Below, one piece after another: positions 6,849 to 14,131 of a stretch of DNA of 64,000 bases. This DNA comes from a virus: IMG/VR virus record IMGVR_UViG_3300031841_003468, positions 62,001 to 126,000 of that record. One strand, given 5' to 3'. Numbering within the stretch: the stretch's first letter is position 1; each line of letters begins with the position of its first letter. Position numbers and translations under genes: made by a program. The notes beneath the pieces are model-generated. The model was given only the letters and a program-made list of their open reading frames with translations. It was not told the DNA's origin and ran no database searches.

Positions 6849-6989
6849 TTATTTTAATTTATCTGAGATTATTATTACGGGTAACATTATAAGTAGAGAT
6901 ATATGTACTGGGAACTGCACGGTAAATAATATAGCTAGTGCTCCAGTAACAATTCTATTTCTGCTAGTTATTATAGTAGGCTGTTTCAT
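6849..6989 (-). CDS. Possible membrane microprotein
   Basis: 46 residues, MKQPTIITSRNRI then two hydrophobic segments (VTGALAILFTVQFPV and ISLLIMLPVIIIS). It lies directly downstream of a consensus promoter at 7040-7067, but the ribosome site is poor, so the start is uncertain. Confidence 0.45.
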   Translation of the reverse strand: MKQPTIITSRNRIVTGALAILFTVQFPVHISLLIMLPVIIISDKLK

Positions 6990-7039
6990 AAATTTCAAAA
7001 ACTCATTACAGTTTGATTCTTTAGTTTCTTTCTGCCCTT

Positions 7040-7067
7040 ATTATAGGTATATCGGCACATAAGTCAA
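7040..7067 (-). promoter_or_regulatory. Promoter, TTGACT-16-TATAAT
   Basis: Consensus minus-strand promoter with GCCGAT in the spacer. The only gene seen downstream is the 46-residue membrane frame. Confidence 0.7.
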
Positions 7068-7644
7068 CCATCTGTACTGACTTTTTCAAAAATATCCATA
7101 TTTATTCTGGAGGCTAATATATATACTAGGACGGAACAAATGTTTCGGGTGTATCCTTTTGATGACATATGCTCCAAACTGTTATCAATTTGAATACACT
7201 TTCGGAATACTATATATCTTTCGGGGGAATTATTGGCCGGAACAAAATAATTATGTGCAATTTGGCTCAAAACTAACTATAATAGAAACGTAAGGAGTTT
7301 CAATTAGTCAGTACTCTTATCTGTTACTAAATGTGGAACTTACCTAACGCTAAATCGAAAACTAACTACCCCACTTGGTTTATCGGTTTTTAGCAGAAGT
7401 AAATGAATAGATGAAGTAAGTTAATATATATTTCTAAGACAGTTGGTAGATCAAACATTTATTTTCCTTTTACTCTGCTACTCTTATTCGTGGACTAATA
7501 CTCGTTCTTTGTAGTATATATTCTTAAGTCCAACTCAACACACATTTTTTTTACGTTCCTATTTTCGCTGGCTATTAAGATATAGAGGGAGTCTTATACG
7601 GTTAGCTTGTACAATGGTGAATAATTCTTAATAAATATAGTTCT

Positions 7645-7660
7645 TTGTGTAATATATTAT
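7645..7660 (+). promoter_or_regulatory. Candidate late promoter motif
   Basis: TTGTGTAATATATTAT on the plus strand, matching the motif repeated before right-arm gene groups. It lies 219 bases before the metalloprotease gene. Confidence 0.5.
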
Positions 7661-7759
7661 GTGGACACGTAGCAAAACAAAATTTCCTCACTGTTTTGCC
7701 GGATTTTACGATAAACAACAATTATATCCGTGTGTGCAAGGCGACTTGTATACATAATT

Positions 7760-7773
7760 ATCGGATCTCCGAT
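7760..7773. promoter_or_regulatory. Palindromic operator candidate
   Basis: ATCGGATCTCCGAT is a perfect 14-base inverted repeat. Each arm contains CCGAT, the same word found in the spacers of many left-arm promoters, so it may bind the same regulator as a dimer. Confidence 0.4.
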
Positions 7774-7794
7774 TAGTGTCATCGCTGTCTCCTC

Positions 7795-7832
7795 GGCCCG
7801 TATGCGTTGTTTAGCGTTACGGGCCTTTTTTT
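7795..7832 (+). terminator. Intrinsic terminator upstream of protease gene
   Basis: Eight-pair stem GGCCCGTA/TACGGGCC followed by seven T. It sits 31 bases before the start codon of the metalloprotease gene, so it looks like an attenuator of the leader transcript or the end of a small RNA. Confidence 0.75.
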
Positions 7833-7863
7833 ATGTCGCAACAATGAGTTATGGGAGTATCAC

Positions 7864-8550
7864 ATGTTAAGAAGAGAATTTATCGGTGTCGCAGCCGCAA
7901 CTATAATAAGCAGACCGTCTCTGGTAGCAGCAAGGGATAACAAGCCTTGTCTTAAATGTCTAGAAGCCAAAAACAGACCAGAACAAAATAAGAAAGTATC
8001 TTGGGGTCAACGTACATTAGGTTACGCTATCTTTCATGGAGATGATGAAGACCTAGATATTGAAATCTGGCGTGGTGAAATAGCTGCTGCATTTGACTCT
8101 TGGGCTAAACACACTAATCTCTTCTTTCAGGAACTAACTAATCCTCGTGCGATGCCATATGCTCATATCGGATTCTCTGTTGGTAATAGCCCGGAAGAGA
8201 AATTCGGTGAGAAGAATGGTGTATTAGGCTGGGCCTATATGCCGACTGAGGAAAACTTTGTTGGTCAGTTACTATGTAAGTTCGATCTAGCCGAACAATG
8301 GGTATTGGAACCTGAGGAATTTGGAATCTGCTTAAGGACTGTAGCAGCACACGAGATAGGGCATCTATTGGGCCTATACCACTCTGAGAGTAAAGATGAT
8401 CTTATGTATCCTACTTATAATAAAAACTTTACAGAACCTCAGAGAGGCGACGTGAAGACCCTACAGAGCATTTATGGAAAACCTGCTCGTAATAAGGAAA
8501 GATGGCTGGAGAAGTACATTGAAGATCTAAAGAAACAAAGATCTAAATAG
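7864..8550 (+). CDS. Tat-exported metzincin (M10-like) protease
   Basis: 228 residues. The N-terminus MLRREFIGVAAATIIS is a twin-arginine signal; RREFIG is the form usual in planctomycete Tat substrates. A metzincin domain follows, with the zinc motif HEIGHLLGLYH at residues 163-173 (His163, Glu164, His167, His173) and the Met-turn DLMYP around Met181, as in matrixins. It should be a secreted zinc endopeptidase. The ATG at 7864 follows GGGAG and places the Tat motif at the N-terminus; the frame is open upstream through the terminator. It is a lone plus-strand gene among minus-strand ones, preceded by a late-type motif. Host takeover, lysis or entry functions are all conceivable. Confidence 0.85.
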   Translation: MLRREFIGVAAATIISRPSLVAARDNKPCLKCLEAKNRPEQNKKVSWGQRTLGYAIFHGDDEDLDIEIWRGEIAAAFDSWAKHTNLFFQELTNPRAMPYAHIGFSVGNSPEEKFGEKNGVLGWAYMPTEENFVGQLLCKFDLAEQWVLEPEEFGICLRTVAAHEIGHLLGLYHSESKDDLMYPTYNKNFTEPQRGDVKTLQSIYGKPARNKERWLEKYIEDLKKQRSK

Positions 8551-8582
8551 TATATTAGCCACCCTATAGTTCCTGATCAATG

Positions 8583-8615
8583 CCCCGTTAACTTTCACGA
8601 GTTGCGGGGTTTTTT
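8583..8615 (+). terminator. Intrinsic terminator
   Basis: Stem with outer pairs CCCCG/CGGGG and inner AACT/AGTT, followed by six T, 33 bases after the metalloprotease stop. Confidence 0.8.
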
Positions 8616-8777
8616 GCTGGGTATAAGAAATCAGAAGGGGTCTATATATATTAGCTGAGACAGCCGATTTTGGCTGGGTCTTTGAAAGCAGAGGTGTCGT
8701 CTGTATATTTTAGGAAGTACACAAATTTGGCTAGGTATGAGAAAGCAGAGGTGTAGTCTTACAGACTTAGCTAAGAC
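8616..8777. repeat. Three tandem degenerate 57-bp repeats
   Basis: Units start at 8616, 8673 and 8730 (the last truncated) and share GCTGGGTNTNNGAAANCAGAGG-like left halves. The period of 57 is a multiple of three, and on the minus strand a 34-codon open stretch without a start codon runs across two units, so this may be decayed coding DNA. Confidence 0.55.
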
Positions 8778-8782
8778 ACCCC

Positions 8783-9001
8783 CTATTCTGGGGGCATTCC
8801 GTGTAGTGGCAGCTCCTCGGCATACTCGATCTTACCTTCATGTATCAGGTAGTCAGTGTATGCAATGATCCAAGGCTGCTGTAGTGTGAATATACCCTCC
8901 AGCTTAGTGGTGCATAAACCTTCCCTATTCCATGTACCAGCACAACCTACATAATGAGATAGAGTCATAAGAGTATCAAATTGTAAATACATTCGTTTCA
9001 T
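8783..9001 (-). CDS. Small protein of unknown function
   Basis: 72 residues, beginning MKRMYLQFDTLMTLSHYVGC. Its start overlaps the stop of the upstream gene (TAATG). The last codons fall in a CCCCC/GGGGG hairpin at 8781-8796. No family recognised. Confidence 0.6.
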   Translation of the reverse strand: MKRMYLQFDTLMTLSHYVGCAGTWNREGLCTTKLEGIFTLQQPWIIAYTDYLIHEGKIEYAEELPLHGMPPE

Positions 9002-9189
9002 TAGAATTTACCTCCTAATATGTAACCAATAGCAAAAACAAGAAATGGAAGAAGTATGAAAAAACCAGTCCACTGAATAAACGGGATAGGACTCTGCATA
9101 AGCAAGCAACCTAAACCACCAACCATATATGGCCAATAAAGACTTACAAGGGATAAACCCATTCTCTTAACTATATCACCATCACTCAT
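9001..9189 (-). CDS. Two-span membrane protein
   Basis: 62 residues with two hydrophobic segments (LVSLYWPYMVGGLGCLLM and WTGFFILLPFLVFAIGYIL). Strong GGAGAGGAGA site; first gene after the promoter at 9218. Confidence 0.65.
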   Translation of the reverse strand: MSDGDIVKRMGLSLVSLYWPYMVGGLGCLLMQSPIPFIQWTGFFILLPFLVFAIGYILGGKF

Positions 9190-9217
9190 ATTAAATCTCC
9201 TCTCCCCTTTACACCCT

Positions 9218-9245
9218 ATTATATATATTCATCGGCATAAGTCAA
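9218..9245 (-). promoter_or_regulatory. Promoter, TTGACT-16-TATAAT
   Basis: Consensus minus-strand promoter; spacer contains TGCCGAT. It lies 27 bases from hairpin element 1. Confidence 0.8.
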
Positions 9246-9272
9246 TAGAAAACTTTAATAATTCCGTGACTA

Positions 9273-9330
9273 TTTTTACCCCCCTTTCGGGTGGCGGGGG
9301 TGCCGGGCCCCTTACCCCCCACTAAAGGGG
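9273..9330. repeat. Double-hairpin element, copy 1
   Basis: Plus strand: TTTTTA, then CCCCCC-loop-GGGTGG, a central GGGGT/ACCCC arm with TGCCGG, and a terminal CCCC/GGGG stem. The gene at 9322 ends inside it. Nine copies occur between 9.2 and 22.7 kb, all in this orientation. Confidence 0.75.
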
Positions 9331-9498
9331 TTCATAGGTATCACAATGCCCAACAGCTTCACCCACTATACCGAAGTCCTCAATAGTCTTTACCCGTGCC
9401 TTAAGTGCCGCCAGTATCACATCATCGGATAAGTCGAACGGCTCGCATTCGTCTGTCGTAACTTCAAAACATATATCTAAAACGTGTGTGTACTTCAT
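9322..9498 (-). CDS. Small acidic protein of unknown function
   Basis: 58 residues from MKYTHVLDICFEVTT; the ATG at 9498 shares ATGA with the upstream gene and follows GGGAG. The LSDDVILAALKARVKTIEDFG segment is likely helical. Stop lies in hairpin element 1. Confidence 0.6.
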   Translation of the reverse strand: MKYTHVLDICFEVTTDECEPFDLSDDVILAALKARVKTIEDFGIVGEAVGHCDTYEPL

Positions 9499-9614
9499 CG
9501 TGTCATCTCCCAGCTTAAACACTCATTTTCCATAAGCTCATTCAGGTAGTTGTATACTTCCACACTATCAACATCGTCATGGTCAAACTCTAATTCAATT
9601 ATTACTTTAGCCAT
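9495..9614 (-). CDS. Small acidic protein
   Basis: 39 residues, MAKVIIELEFDHDDVDS..., acidic. It overlaps genes on both sides and lacks a strong ribosome site of its own, so it is probably coupled. Confidence 0.5.
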   Translation of the reverse strand: MAKVIIELEFDHDDVDSVEVYNYLNELMENECLSWEMTR

Positions 9615-9834
9615 TTTGCAAATCCTTCAATGCTGGAATCGTAAACCTAGTTCTTAGTTGGTGCATAGCAGAAAGAATCTCCTGCTCAAGCTCAGCCGCC
9701 TCAGTTAGGCTATAGACATAATTAGCTACACCTAACTCAACAGTCTCATCAACTATCTGACAGCTAACATACTTACCGACGTAAACATCTTGGATGATGT
9801 TACCATCTACTTCTGTTGGTTCAATATATCTCAT
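9607..9834 (-). CDS. Small protein of unknown function
   Basis: 75 residues, beginning MRYIEPTEVDGNIIQDVYVG: a beta-rich first half and a helical second half (EAAELEQEILSAMHQL). It starts four bases after the preceding gene ends. Confidence 0.6.
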   Translation of the reverse strand: MRYIEPTEVDGNIIQDVYVGKYVSCQIVDETVELGVANYVYSLTEAAELEQEILSAMHQLRTRFTIPALKDLQNG

Positions 9835-9838
9835 TTCC

Positions 9839-10252
9839 TTACTCCATAAAACTTAAAACTTTTTTATTATCGTAATATTTTGGCAGGTCTTTTTTGGCAA
9901 ATGGTTTTGCTATAGTTGGTTGGGTACGATCTCTTTCAACATTACAGTGTTCAACATCTTCACCTTTTGGTACATCGTACCACTCAATGGTGACCTTTCC
10001 TTCATAGTCTAGTACCTGAGCGTGAAAGTCAACGTCTATAATACTAACAATCCATTGCTTACCTAGTAGCTTGCTTTGACCATCGAAGGCTATGATGTCA
10101 ATAAATTCACCTTCCATGTCTATGTCGGTTGCGTACTCATACCATTTACTGCCAGCCATACCACCGCCGCAGCTCATCGTTATTCTTTTGCCGCCTTTGA
10201 TAACGGGCGTTTCTACTCGGCGTTGGAACTTGCTCCATAATCCAATTCTCAT
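9839..10252 (-). CDS. Protein of unknown function
   Basis: 137 residues, beginning MRIGLWSKFQRRVETP, predicted mostly beta-strand with a lysine-rich tail. CTAGGAGA site; first gene of the unit driven from 10297. No family recognised. Confidence 0.65.
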   Translation of the reverse strand: MRIGLWSKFQRRVETPVIKGGKRITMSCGGGMAGSKWYEYATDIDMEGEFIDIIAFDGQSKLLGKQWIVSIIDVDFHAQVLDYEGKVTIEWYDVPKGEDVEHCNVERDRTQPTIAKPFAKKDLPKYYDNKKVLSFME

Positions 10253-10296
10253 TTCAATTCTCCTAGTGAACTTCTGTAGGTGTGAACAACACCCCT

Positions 10297-10325
10297 ATTA
10301 TACTCCAAATTACAATCCAAGTCAA
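10297..10325 (-). promoter_or_regulatory. Promoter, TTGACT-17-TATAAT
   Basis: Consensus minus-strand promoter for genes 10252 to 9322. No GCCGAT word in its spacer. Confidence 0.75.
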
Positions 10326-10326
10326 G

Positions 10327-10590
10327 CTACTCATTGTAAAACCTCAGGTCATCATGATTGCCCATGTATCTGTTACGGCACTCAACTTCAATGTACTGAA
10401 TTTCATACCAGTCATAGTCTTCGCAGTGGTTTTCTAGTAACTGCTTTTGTTTCATTGCTCTATCCAATGAGCAGTAAGCAATACCAACACGGCAACCGTG
10501 ACTGTCGCCTGCATCAAACCCTTCAATCTGGTAGTACCTGAATAGGTCTGGCTTTCTTCTTCTGCTAGTAAGAACGTCTTTAGACTGCAT
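10327..10590 (-). CDS. Small protein of unknown function
   Basis: 87 residues, beginning MQSKDVLTSRRRKPDLFRYY; acidic and tyrosine-rich C-terminal half (NHCEDYDWYEIQYIEVEC). AAGGAG site. It ends within two bases of the next promoter. Confidence 0.6.
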   Translation of the reverse strand: MQSKDVLTSRRRKPDLFRYYQIEGFDAGDSHGCRVGIAYCSLDRAMKQKQLLENHCEDYDWYEIQYIEVECRNRYMGNHDDLRFYNE

Positions 10591-10628
10591 CGCAATCTCC
10601 TTATAGAATGTGTGTTTGTTACTCTCTT

Positions 10629-10656
10629 ATTATATATTATCGGAGCATGAAGTCAA
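10629..10656 (-). promoter_or_regulatory. Promoter, TTGACT-16-TATAAT
   Basis: Consensus minus-strand promoter with TCCGAT in the spacer; TTAAAGTTC lies just upstream of the -35. It is 27 bases from element 2. Confidence 0.8.
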
Positions 10657-10683
10657 GAACTTTAAGGAATTTTTTGGGATTTA

Positions 10684-10742
10684 TTTTTTACCCCCCTGAT
10701 GGGTGGCAAGGGGGCCGGAGGCCTCACCCCCCAAGAGAGGGG
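10684..10742. repeat. Double-hairpin element, copy 2
   Basis: TTTTTTACCCCCC-loop-GGGTGGC, a central GGGGGCCGG arm with a possible GGCC/GGCC pairing, and a terminal CCCC/GGGG stem. Here it is followed on the right by an ordinary minus-strand terminator. Confidence 0.75.
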
Positions 10743-10758
10743 TATTCCCATTTGGCAT

Positions 10759-10796
10759 AAAAAAGCGGCGGCCACCGCATTAAGAGGGTGACCGCC
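10759..10796 (-). terminator. Intrinsic terminator, minus strand
   Basis: Ten-pair stem GGCGGTCACC/GGTGGCCGCC (one wobble), then GC and six T on the minus strand. It ends the unit containing the 404-residue gene and the MKSEWW microprotein. Confidence 0.8.
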
Positions 10797-10879
10797 TAAA
10801 CAACACACTTTGGTAGGGCGATGGGGATTGACCTCAAACTTAATTGGGTCGCTCCCTCATCTTCGGCGGTGTGTGCCTA

Positions 10880-10987
10880 CTAACCCCTGTTCGCATTATG
10901 CCTCCGGCAGATGGCTTGGGCTAGACGTTGAAGTATTTTCTCAGTCACCCAAATCCAAACCACCATCAGCCACCATTCTGACTTCAT
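10880..10987 (-). CDS. MKSEWW-family microprotein, copy A
   Basis: 35 residues, MKSEWWLMVVWIWVTEK followed by a basic amphipathic helix (ILQRLAQAICRR). It shares ATGA with the stop of the 404-residue gene. A paralogue at 14589 starts MKSEWWLMILWVWITEK. Conservation at the protein level with different codons (for example AAG TCA against AAA AGT) supports translation. Probably a membrane-associated amphipathic peptide. Confidence 0.7.
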   Translation of the reverse strand: MKSEWWLMVVWIWVTEKILQRLAQAICRRHNANRG

Positions 10988-12198
10988 ACTGCAAGCTCTC
11001 CCGCATAAATGGATTTCATATCTTTATCCGTGATCGTGTTCGACCGCTTAATAAGATTATCCCATCTACTGTCAGAAAAGTCAACCAGACTTCCACCAAT
11101 TTTGTCGAATCGGTTCCACTGGTCATTGCCCAGCGTTTGACCTGCACGAGTGATGGCGTTAACCAAACCGAATTGACTTCGGTGTGCTGACTCGAACTTA
11201 TTCCAAGCCTGTAGCGTTGCGGATGCTTGACGCTTGTCTAGCTTGAAATCCTTCGCAGCGGCGGCAACCACTTGATCCAGTCGAGCAGTACCGATTACAC
11301 GGCCACGTGTTTCCATCAATTTACGCATCCCTAGCGGAATGAGTGGCAACTGTGCTTCGATGTTCTCACGCAGTTTGATGGCCAACTCGTTGAGATCAAT
11401 TTCGCCGATGTGACGTTTCTTAATCTCTTTGCCTGCAACCTGTCCCCAGATGCAACCATTCAAGCAGATTGAACGGAATAGGCTAGGCTGTTGACCGATG
11501 CGGCGTTTGCCAATCTCACAGTTAGAGATTGAGACCATCCCACCGTAATCGCTGTCATCATCCTGACCGTAATCCATAACGGTATCAGGCAGTAGGACGT
11601 TACCGAAAATAGTATCCTCATCACCTCGCCAGTGAGACAGTCGCCCATTAGGTAGGTTTTTTTGTAACTGCTCAATGTACCAGCGATTGTCAATCGGTGC
11701 ATACTTATCAGTAACGAATGACCGCAAGGTAGAATCCGACTTATATGTACGCAGTAGGAATTCCTTGTCAGGGTCTACACGTCGCAGGCTATTAGCGGCC
11801 AAGTATTTCATCGCAACGGCATCCTGCTCATCACGCACGACACCCTTAGTGTCATTATTAAGTTTACCCAGCACTGTGCTAGATGGCACACCCGAACGGG
11901 TTGAGAACTGTTGTAAAGCCCAGTCGGTAGGACGATAGCATAAGCCATTGACCTCAAAGACAAACTTGCCATTGTCAACGGTTGGACGGATATCGCTAGC
12001 CTTAACCAGCAAGTCTTCACGATCCTCTACAGATCGTTGCATCAATTCCATGCCCTCATCATAGGACATTGTGGTACGCCACCAATCCTTGTGGACGTGT
12101 GTACCGTCAGCAAATCCAACTCCAGATTGGCCTTGCAGGTTCCGAACGAAAGAACCAGCGTTTTTGTCAGCAGTCATTTTGAGTGTTTGATATTCCAT
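10984..12198 (-). CDS. DUF932-like phage protein
   Basis: 404 residues. The central part (RSFVTDKYAPIDNRWYIEQL near 160, then GMVSISNCEIGKRRIG and FRSICLNGCIWG near 220-250) resembles the DUF932 phage and plasmid family, whose role is not established. The C-terminal third is helical. It has its own promoter and terminator; the MKSEWW microprotein is the second gene of the unit. The base composition is more GC-rich than its neighbours, which may reflect separate acquisition. Confidence 0.65.
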   Translation of the reverse strand: MEYQTLKMTADKNAGSFVRNLQGQSGVGFADGTHVHKDWWRTTMSYDEGMELMQRSVEDREDLLVKASDIRPTVDNGKFVFEVNGLCYRPTDWALQQFSTRSGVPSSTVLGKLNNDTKGVVRDEQDAVAMKYLAANSLRRVDPDKEFLLRTYKSDSTLRSFVTDKYAPIDNRWYIEQLQKNLPNGRLSHWRGDEDTIFGNVLLPDTVMDYGQDDDSDYGGMVSISNCEIGKRRIGQQPSLFRSICLNGCIWGQVAGKEIKKRHIGEIDLNELAIKLRENIEAQLPLIPLGMRKLMETRGRVIGTARLDQVVAAAAKDFKLDKRQASATLQAWNKFESAHRSQFGLVNAITRAGQTLGNDQWNRFDKIGGSLVDFSDSRWDNLIKRSNTITDKDMKSIYAGELAV

Positions 12199-12241
12199 CT
12201 TAGGAACTCCAATTAGAAAAAAGTGTTGTTTGTTGTACTCT

Positions 12242-12269
12242 ATTATATATTATCGACAGCCAAAGTCAA
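12242..12269 (-). promoter_or_regulatory. Promoter, TTGACT-16-TATAAT
   Basis: Consensus minus-strand promoter with GTCGAT in the spacer, for the DUF932-like gene. Confidence 0.8.
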
Positions 12270-12274
12270 GAACT

Positions 12275-12430
12275 TTAATGGAAAAATTCCATAATATGTT
12301 TTTTAGCTGCGGTTGCCCGTGTTCGCTCTCGCCGGTTGCGGCGGTCTTGGTGTACGCCTGCACCGCTACGGTGTTCGTTGTGACCCTTCTCGATCTTCCA
12401 CTGTGGTTTTACGTTGAGCTTGATTTTCAT
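12275..12430 (-). CDS. Small basic protein
   Basis: 51 residues, MKIKLNVKPQWKIEKGHNEH then arginine-rich QDRRNRRERTRATAAKK. GGAGAC site and its own promoter at 12474. Very basic, so nucleic acid binding is plausible but unproven. Confidence 0.6.
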   Translation of the reverse strand: MKIKLNVKPQWKIEKGHNEHRSGAGVHQDRRNRRERTRATAAKKHIMEFFH

Positions 12431-12473
12431 TGGATTGTCTCCGGTTAGAATAGTGTGTCCTTGTTACTCTTCT

Positions 12474-12501
12474 ATTATACGTATCGGACATAGCAAGTCA
12501 A
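12474..12501 (-). promoter_or_regulatory. Promoter, TTGACT-16-TATAAT
   Basis: Consensus minus-strand promoter with TCCGAT in the spacer; 27 bases from element 3. Confidence 0.8.
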
Positions 12502-12528
12502 GAACTTTAGCCTTTTTTTCGGGATTTA

Positions 12529-12586
12529 TTTTTACCCCCCTAACGGGTGGCAGGGGTGCCGGAGCCCTCACCCCCCTTCCGAGGGG
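12529..12586. repeat. Double-hairpin element, copy 3
   Basis: TTTTTACCCCCC-TAAC-GGGTGGC, central perfect stem GGGGTG/CACCCC with loop CCGGAGCCCT, then CCCC-loop-GGGG. The clearest example of the consensus. Confidence 0.8.
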
Positions 12587-12613
12587 ATCAGCTCTCAGCC
12601 TTCTTGGTTTGGG

Positions 12614-12784
12614 TTAAACATTTCCCCACTGTTGTTCCATGTTCTCGAATATGTCACTTGAATTATATATCACATCGACCAAATCCCATAGAACATAGTT
12701 TTTCAATTCTTCGAGACTATACGATTCCATTTCTTTCCTTGCGTATAGTTCGCATTTGCTTATGTGCTTTTCTTTCTCACTCAT
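12614..12784 (-). CDS. Small acidic protein
   Basis: 56 residues, MSEKEKHISKCELYARKEME..., helical and charged. ATAGGAGA site; overlaps the upstream gene by eight bases. Confidence 0.55.
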   Translation of the reverse strand: MSEKEKHISKCELYARKEMESYSLEELKNYVLWDLVDVIYNSSDIFENMEQQWGNV

Positions 12785-12956
12785 TTTCATCTCCTATCAC
12801 ATCGTCCCAGTCTGTTTCAAATGCTTCTCTGTCGTTCTTGTAATAATCGTATTGATTTTCATAGAAGTGTTGAACAATAGTATCTAAGTCGGCAGAGTCG
12901 GTAATTTCTTGAGCTAGTCTTTCAATGTTTTCTTCGCTATGTTTAACTTTAATCAT
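12777..12956 (-). CDS. Small acidic protein
   Basis: 59 residues, MIKVKHSEENIERLAQEITD..., acidic and tyrosine-rich (HFYENQYDYYKND). Shares ATGA with the upstream microgene. Confidence 0.55.
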   Translation of the reverse strand: MIKVKHSEENIERLAQEITDSADLDTIVQHFYENQYDYYKNDREAFETDWDDVIGDENE

Positions 12957-13045
12957 CTGAATATTCCTTTAATGAAATCAATTAGGTAATCGTGCAATGC
13001 GTCAAGGGTGTCTAAGTATTCCTGTTCCATAGTCTGCTTCCTCAT
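12953..13045 (-). CDS. Microprotein of unknown function
   Basis: 30 residues, MRKQTMEQEYLDTLDALHDY..., one amphipathic helix. Start and stop both overlap neighbours in ATGA form. An internal ATG at codon 6 is an alternative start. Confidence 0.45.
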   Translation of the reverse strand: MRKQTMEQEYLDTLDALHDYLIDFIKGIFR

Positions 13046-13455
13046 GATGATTGCCCCTCATCTTTATATTGAACCCCACTAGCATCAATGCCGCCTTTGA
13101 GTTGGATGGTCACGAACTTAGCGGACTTAACCCGTCGCTCTGTGTCACATGCAACAAACGAATCGTACTTGTAGGGATTATAGGTTACCTTGGTAGTGTC
13201 TAGTGTGTAGTTGCCATTCTCGTCACGGTGGTAGTCGTTTACCATCTCACCAGCTACACCGGCGTGAACATTCTTCTTCTTCTCTCGTAGTACCTTGGCA
13301 CGTCCTGCTTGGCCTACTCTGAATTCAGCATCAGCAAGATTGACGTTATGGTAATGGCCGATGACCTTGCCTGTCTTTCTGCTACGAACCGAGAAAAGTT
13401 TCTTGTGAAGATTGAAGTAAACAAAAACTGAATTGTCTGTTAATCGCTTTGCCAT
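13042..13455 (-). CDS. Conserved basic phage protein of unknown function
   Basis: 137 residues, beginning MAKRLTDNSVFVYFNLHKKLF. KLFSVRSRKTGKVIGHYHNV and AEFRVGQAGRAKVLREKKKNVHAG look like a protein seen in many environmental phages with no assigned function. Start at 13455 after AGAGGAGCC. First gene of its unit, with an untranslated leader of about 155 bases from the promoter at 13617. Confidence 0.7.
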   Translation of the reverse strand: MAKRLTDNSVFVYFNLHKKLFSVRSRKTGKVIGHYHNVNLADAEFRVGQAGRAKVLREKKKNVHAGVAGEMVNDYHRDENGNYTLDTTKVTYNPYKYDSFVACDTERRVKSAKFVTIQLKGGIDASGVQYKDEGQSS

Positions 13456-13616
13456 GATCGTGGCTCCTCTTGTGTGTGTGTTGTAAAAAGAAGATAGCTT
13501 ATCCAACTTACGTGAACACCTGTCGTGGCTAGGCCGATACTAGGCTGGTTGATTATGTCACTCGGTTATGGTTTTGGACTACACCGTCACTTGTAGCCTC
13601 GCTCTCTTACTCTTCT
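13456..13616 (-). other. Long untranslated leader
   Basis: Between the -10 box at 13617 and the start at 13455 there is no open frame. GC content is higher than in other leaders here and short inverted repeats are present. A structured regulatory leader is possible, but I recognise no riboswitch class. Confidence 0.35.
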
Positions 13617-13644
13617 ATTATACCATATCGGCATAAGATGTCAA
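13617..13644 (-). promoter_or_regulatory. Promoter, TTGACA-16-TATAAT
   Basis: Consensus minus-strand promoter with TGCCGAT in the spacer. Confidence 0.8.
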
Positions 13645-13650
13645 GCAACT

Positions 13651-13962
13651 TTAAGCAGATTCCGCAAAAAGTTCAGCTAATTCATCTGAGCCCATCTGTG
13701 CCTCTAAGCATCGGATGATTAGACATGCAACAATCTTCATGCCGGATGACATGGTAGCGTGCATTTCTGGATCGTCGTATTCTTCTGTGGCCTGCTGTAC
13801 ATAAGCAGGAACAAAGTCAACTAAGATTTCGTAAAGCTCTTTGTTACCGCCACTATGTAGCAACTGTAGAGTATCATAGACAAAAGCTCCGTGGCCTTTA
13901 ACTACAAGCTGGTCAACTAATGCGTCGCATACTTCTGGCGACACTGGTGGGATGTGTGACAT
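13651..13962 (-). CDS. Helical protein of unknown function
   Basis: 103 residues, beginning MSHIPPVSPEVCDALVDQLV, predicted all-alpha and acidic. CAGGAGAC site; sole gene between two promoters. Confidence 0.65.
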   Translation of the reverse strand: MSHIPPVSPEVCDALVDQLVVKGHGAFVYDTLQLLHSGGNKELYEILVDFVPAYVQQATEEYDDPEMHATMSSGMKIVACLIIRCLEAQMGSDELAELFAESA

Positions 13963-14000
13963 AACTGTCTCCTGTGAATGTGTTGTTTCTTACTCCCTCT

Positions 14001-14028
14001 ATTATATACATATCGGCTATCAGGTCAA
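14001..14028 (-). promoter_or_regulatory. Promoter, TTGACC-16-TATAAT
   Basis: Minus-strand promoter with AGCCGAT in the spacer; 37 bases from element 4. Confidence 0.75.
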
Positions 14029-14065
14029 CAAAAATCCAGTAAATCCGGTCAGAAAGCAGGAATTA

Positions 14066-14124
14066 TTTTTACCCCCCCAATGGGTGGCAAGGGGCCCGGC
14101 GACCTCACCCCCCCTTTCGGGGGG
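14066..14124. repeat. Double-hairpin element, copy 4
   Basis: TTTTTACCCCCCC-loop-GGGTGGC, central GGGG/CCCC arm, then a strong CCCCCC-TTTC-GGGGGG stem. It ends eight bases before the stop of the gene at 14132. Confidence 0.75.
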
Positions 14125-14131
14125 CATTGGC

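Larger units (their letters stand above)
7068..7863. other. About 800-base region without a confident gene
   Basis: Both strands carry only short frames with poor starts; a 68-codon minus frame at 7064-7270 starts with TTG, lacks a ribosome site and overlaps the promoter at 7040. The right end holds regulatory DNA for the metalloprotease gene: a late-promoter-like motif (7645), a palindrome (7760) and an intrinsic terminator (7795). A plus-strand RNA of roughly 170 bases from motif to terminator is possible. Confidence 0.5.

Noticed and set aside
6829-7062. 77-codon plus-strand frame
   Set aside because: It runs antisense to the 46-residue membrane frame and its promoter, has no ribosome site, and the start lies in the -35 region of the 6817 promoter.
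7064-7270. 68-codon minus-strand frame
   Set aside because: TTG start, no ribosome site, and its end overlaps the promoter at 7040-7067.
10798-10879. tRNA-like or structured RNA downstream of the MKSEWW copy A gene
   Set aside because: No cloverleaf, anticodon stem or CCA-proximal stem could be drawn; it is probably plain 3-prime untranslated sequence ending in the terminator.
12414-12843. Plus-strand open frames across hairpin element 3
   Set aside because: Antisense to the small minus-strand genes; proline- and glycine-rich translation comes from the G/C element.
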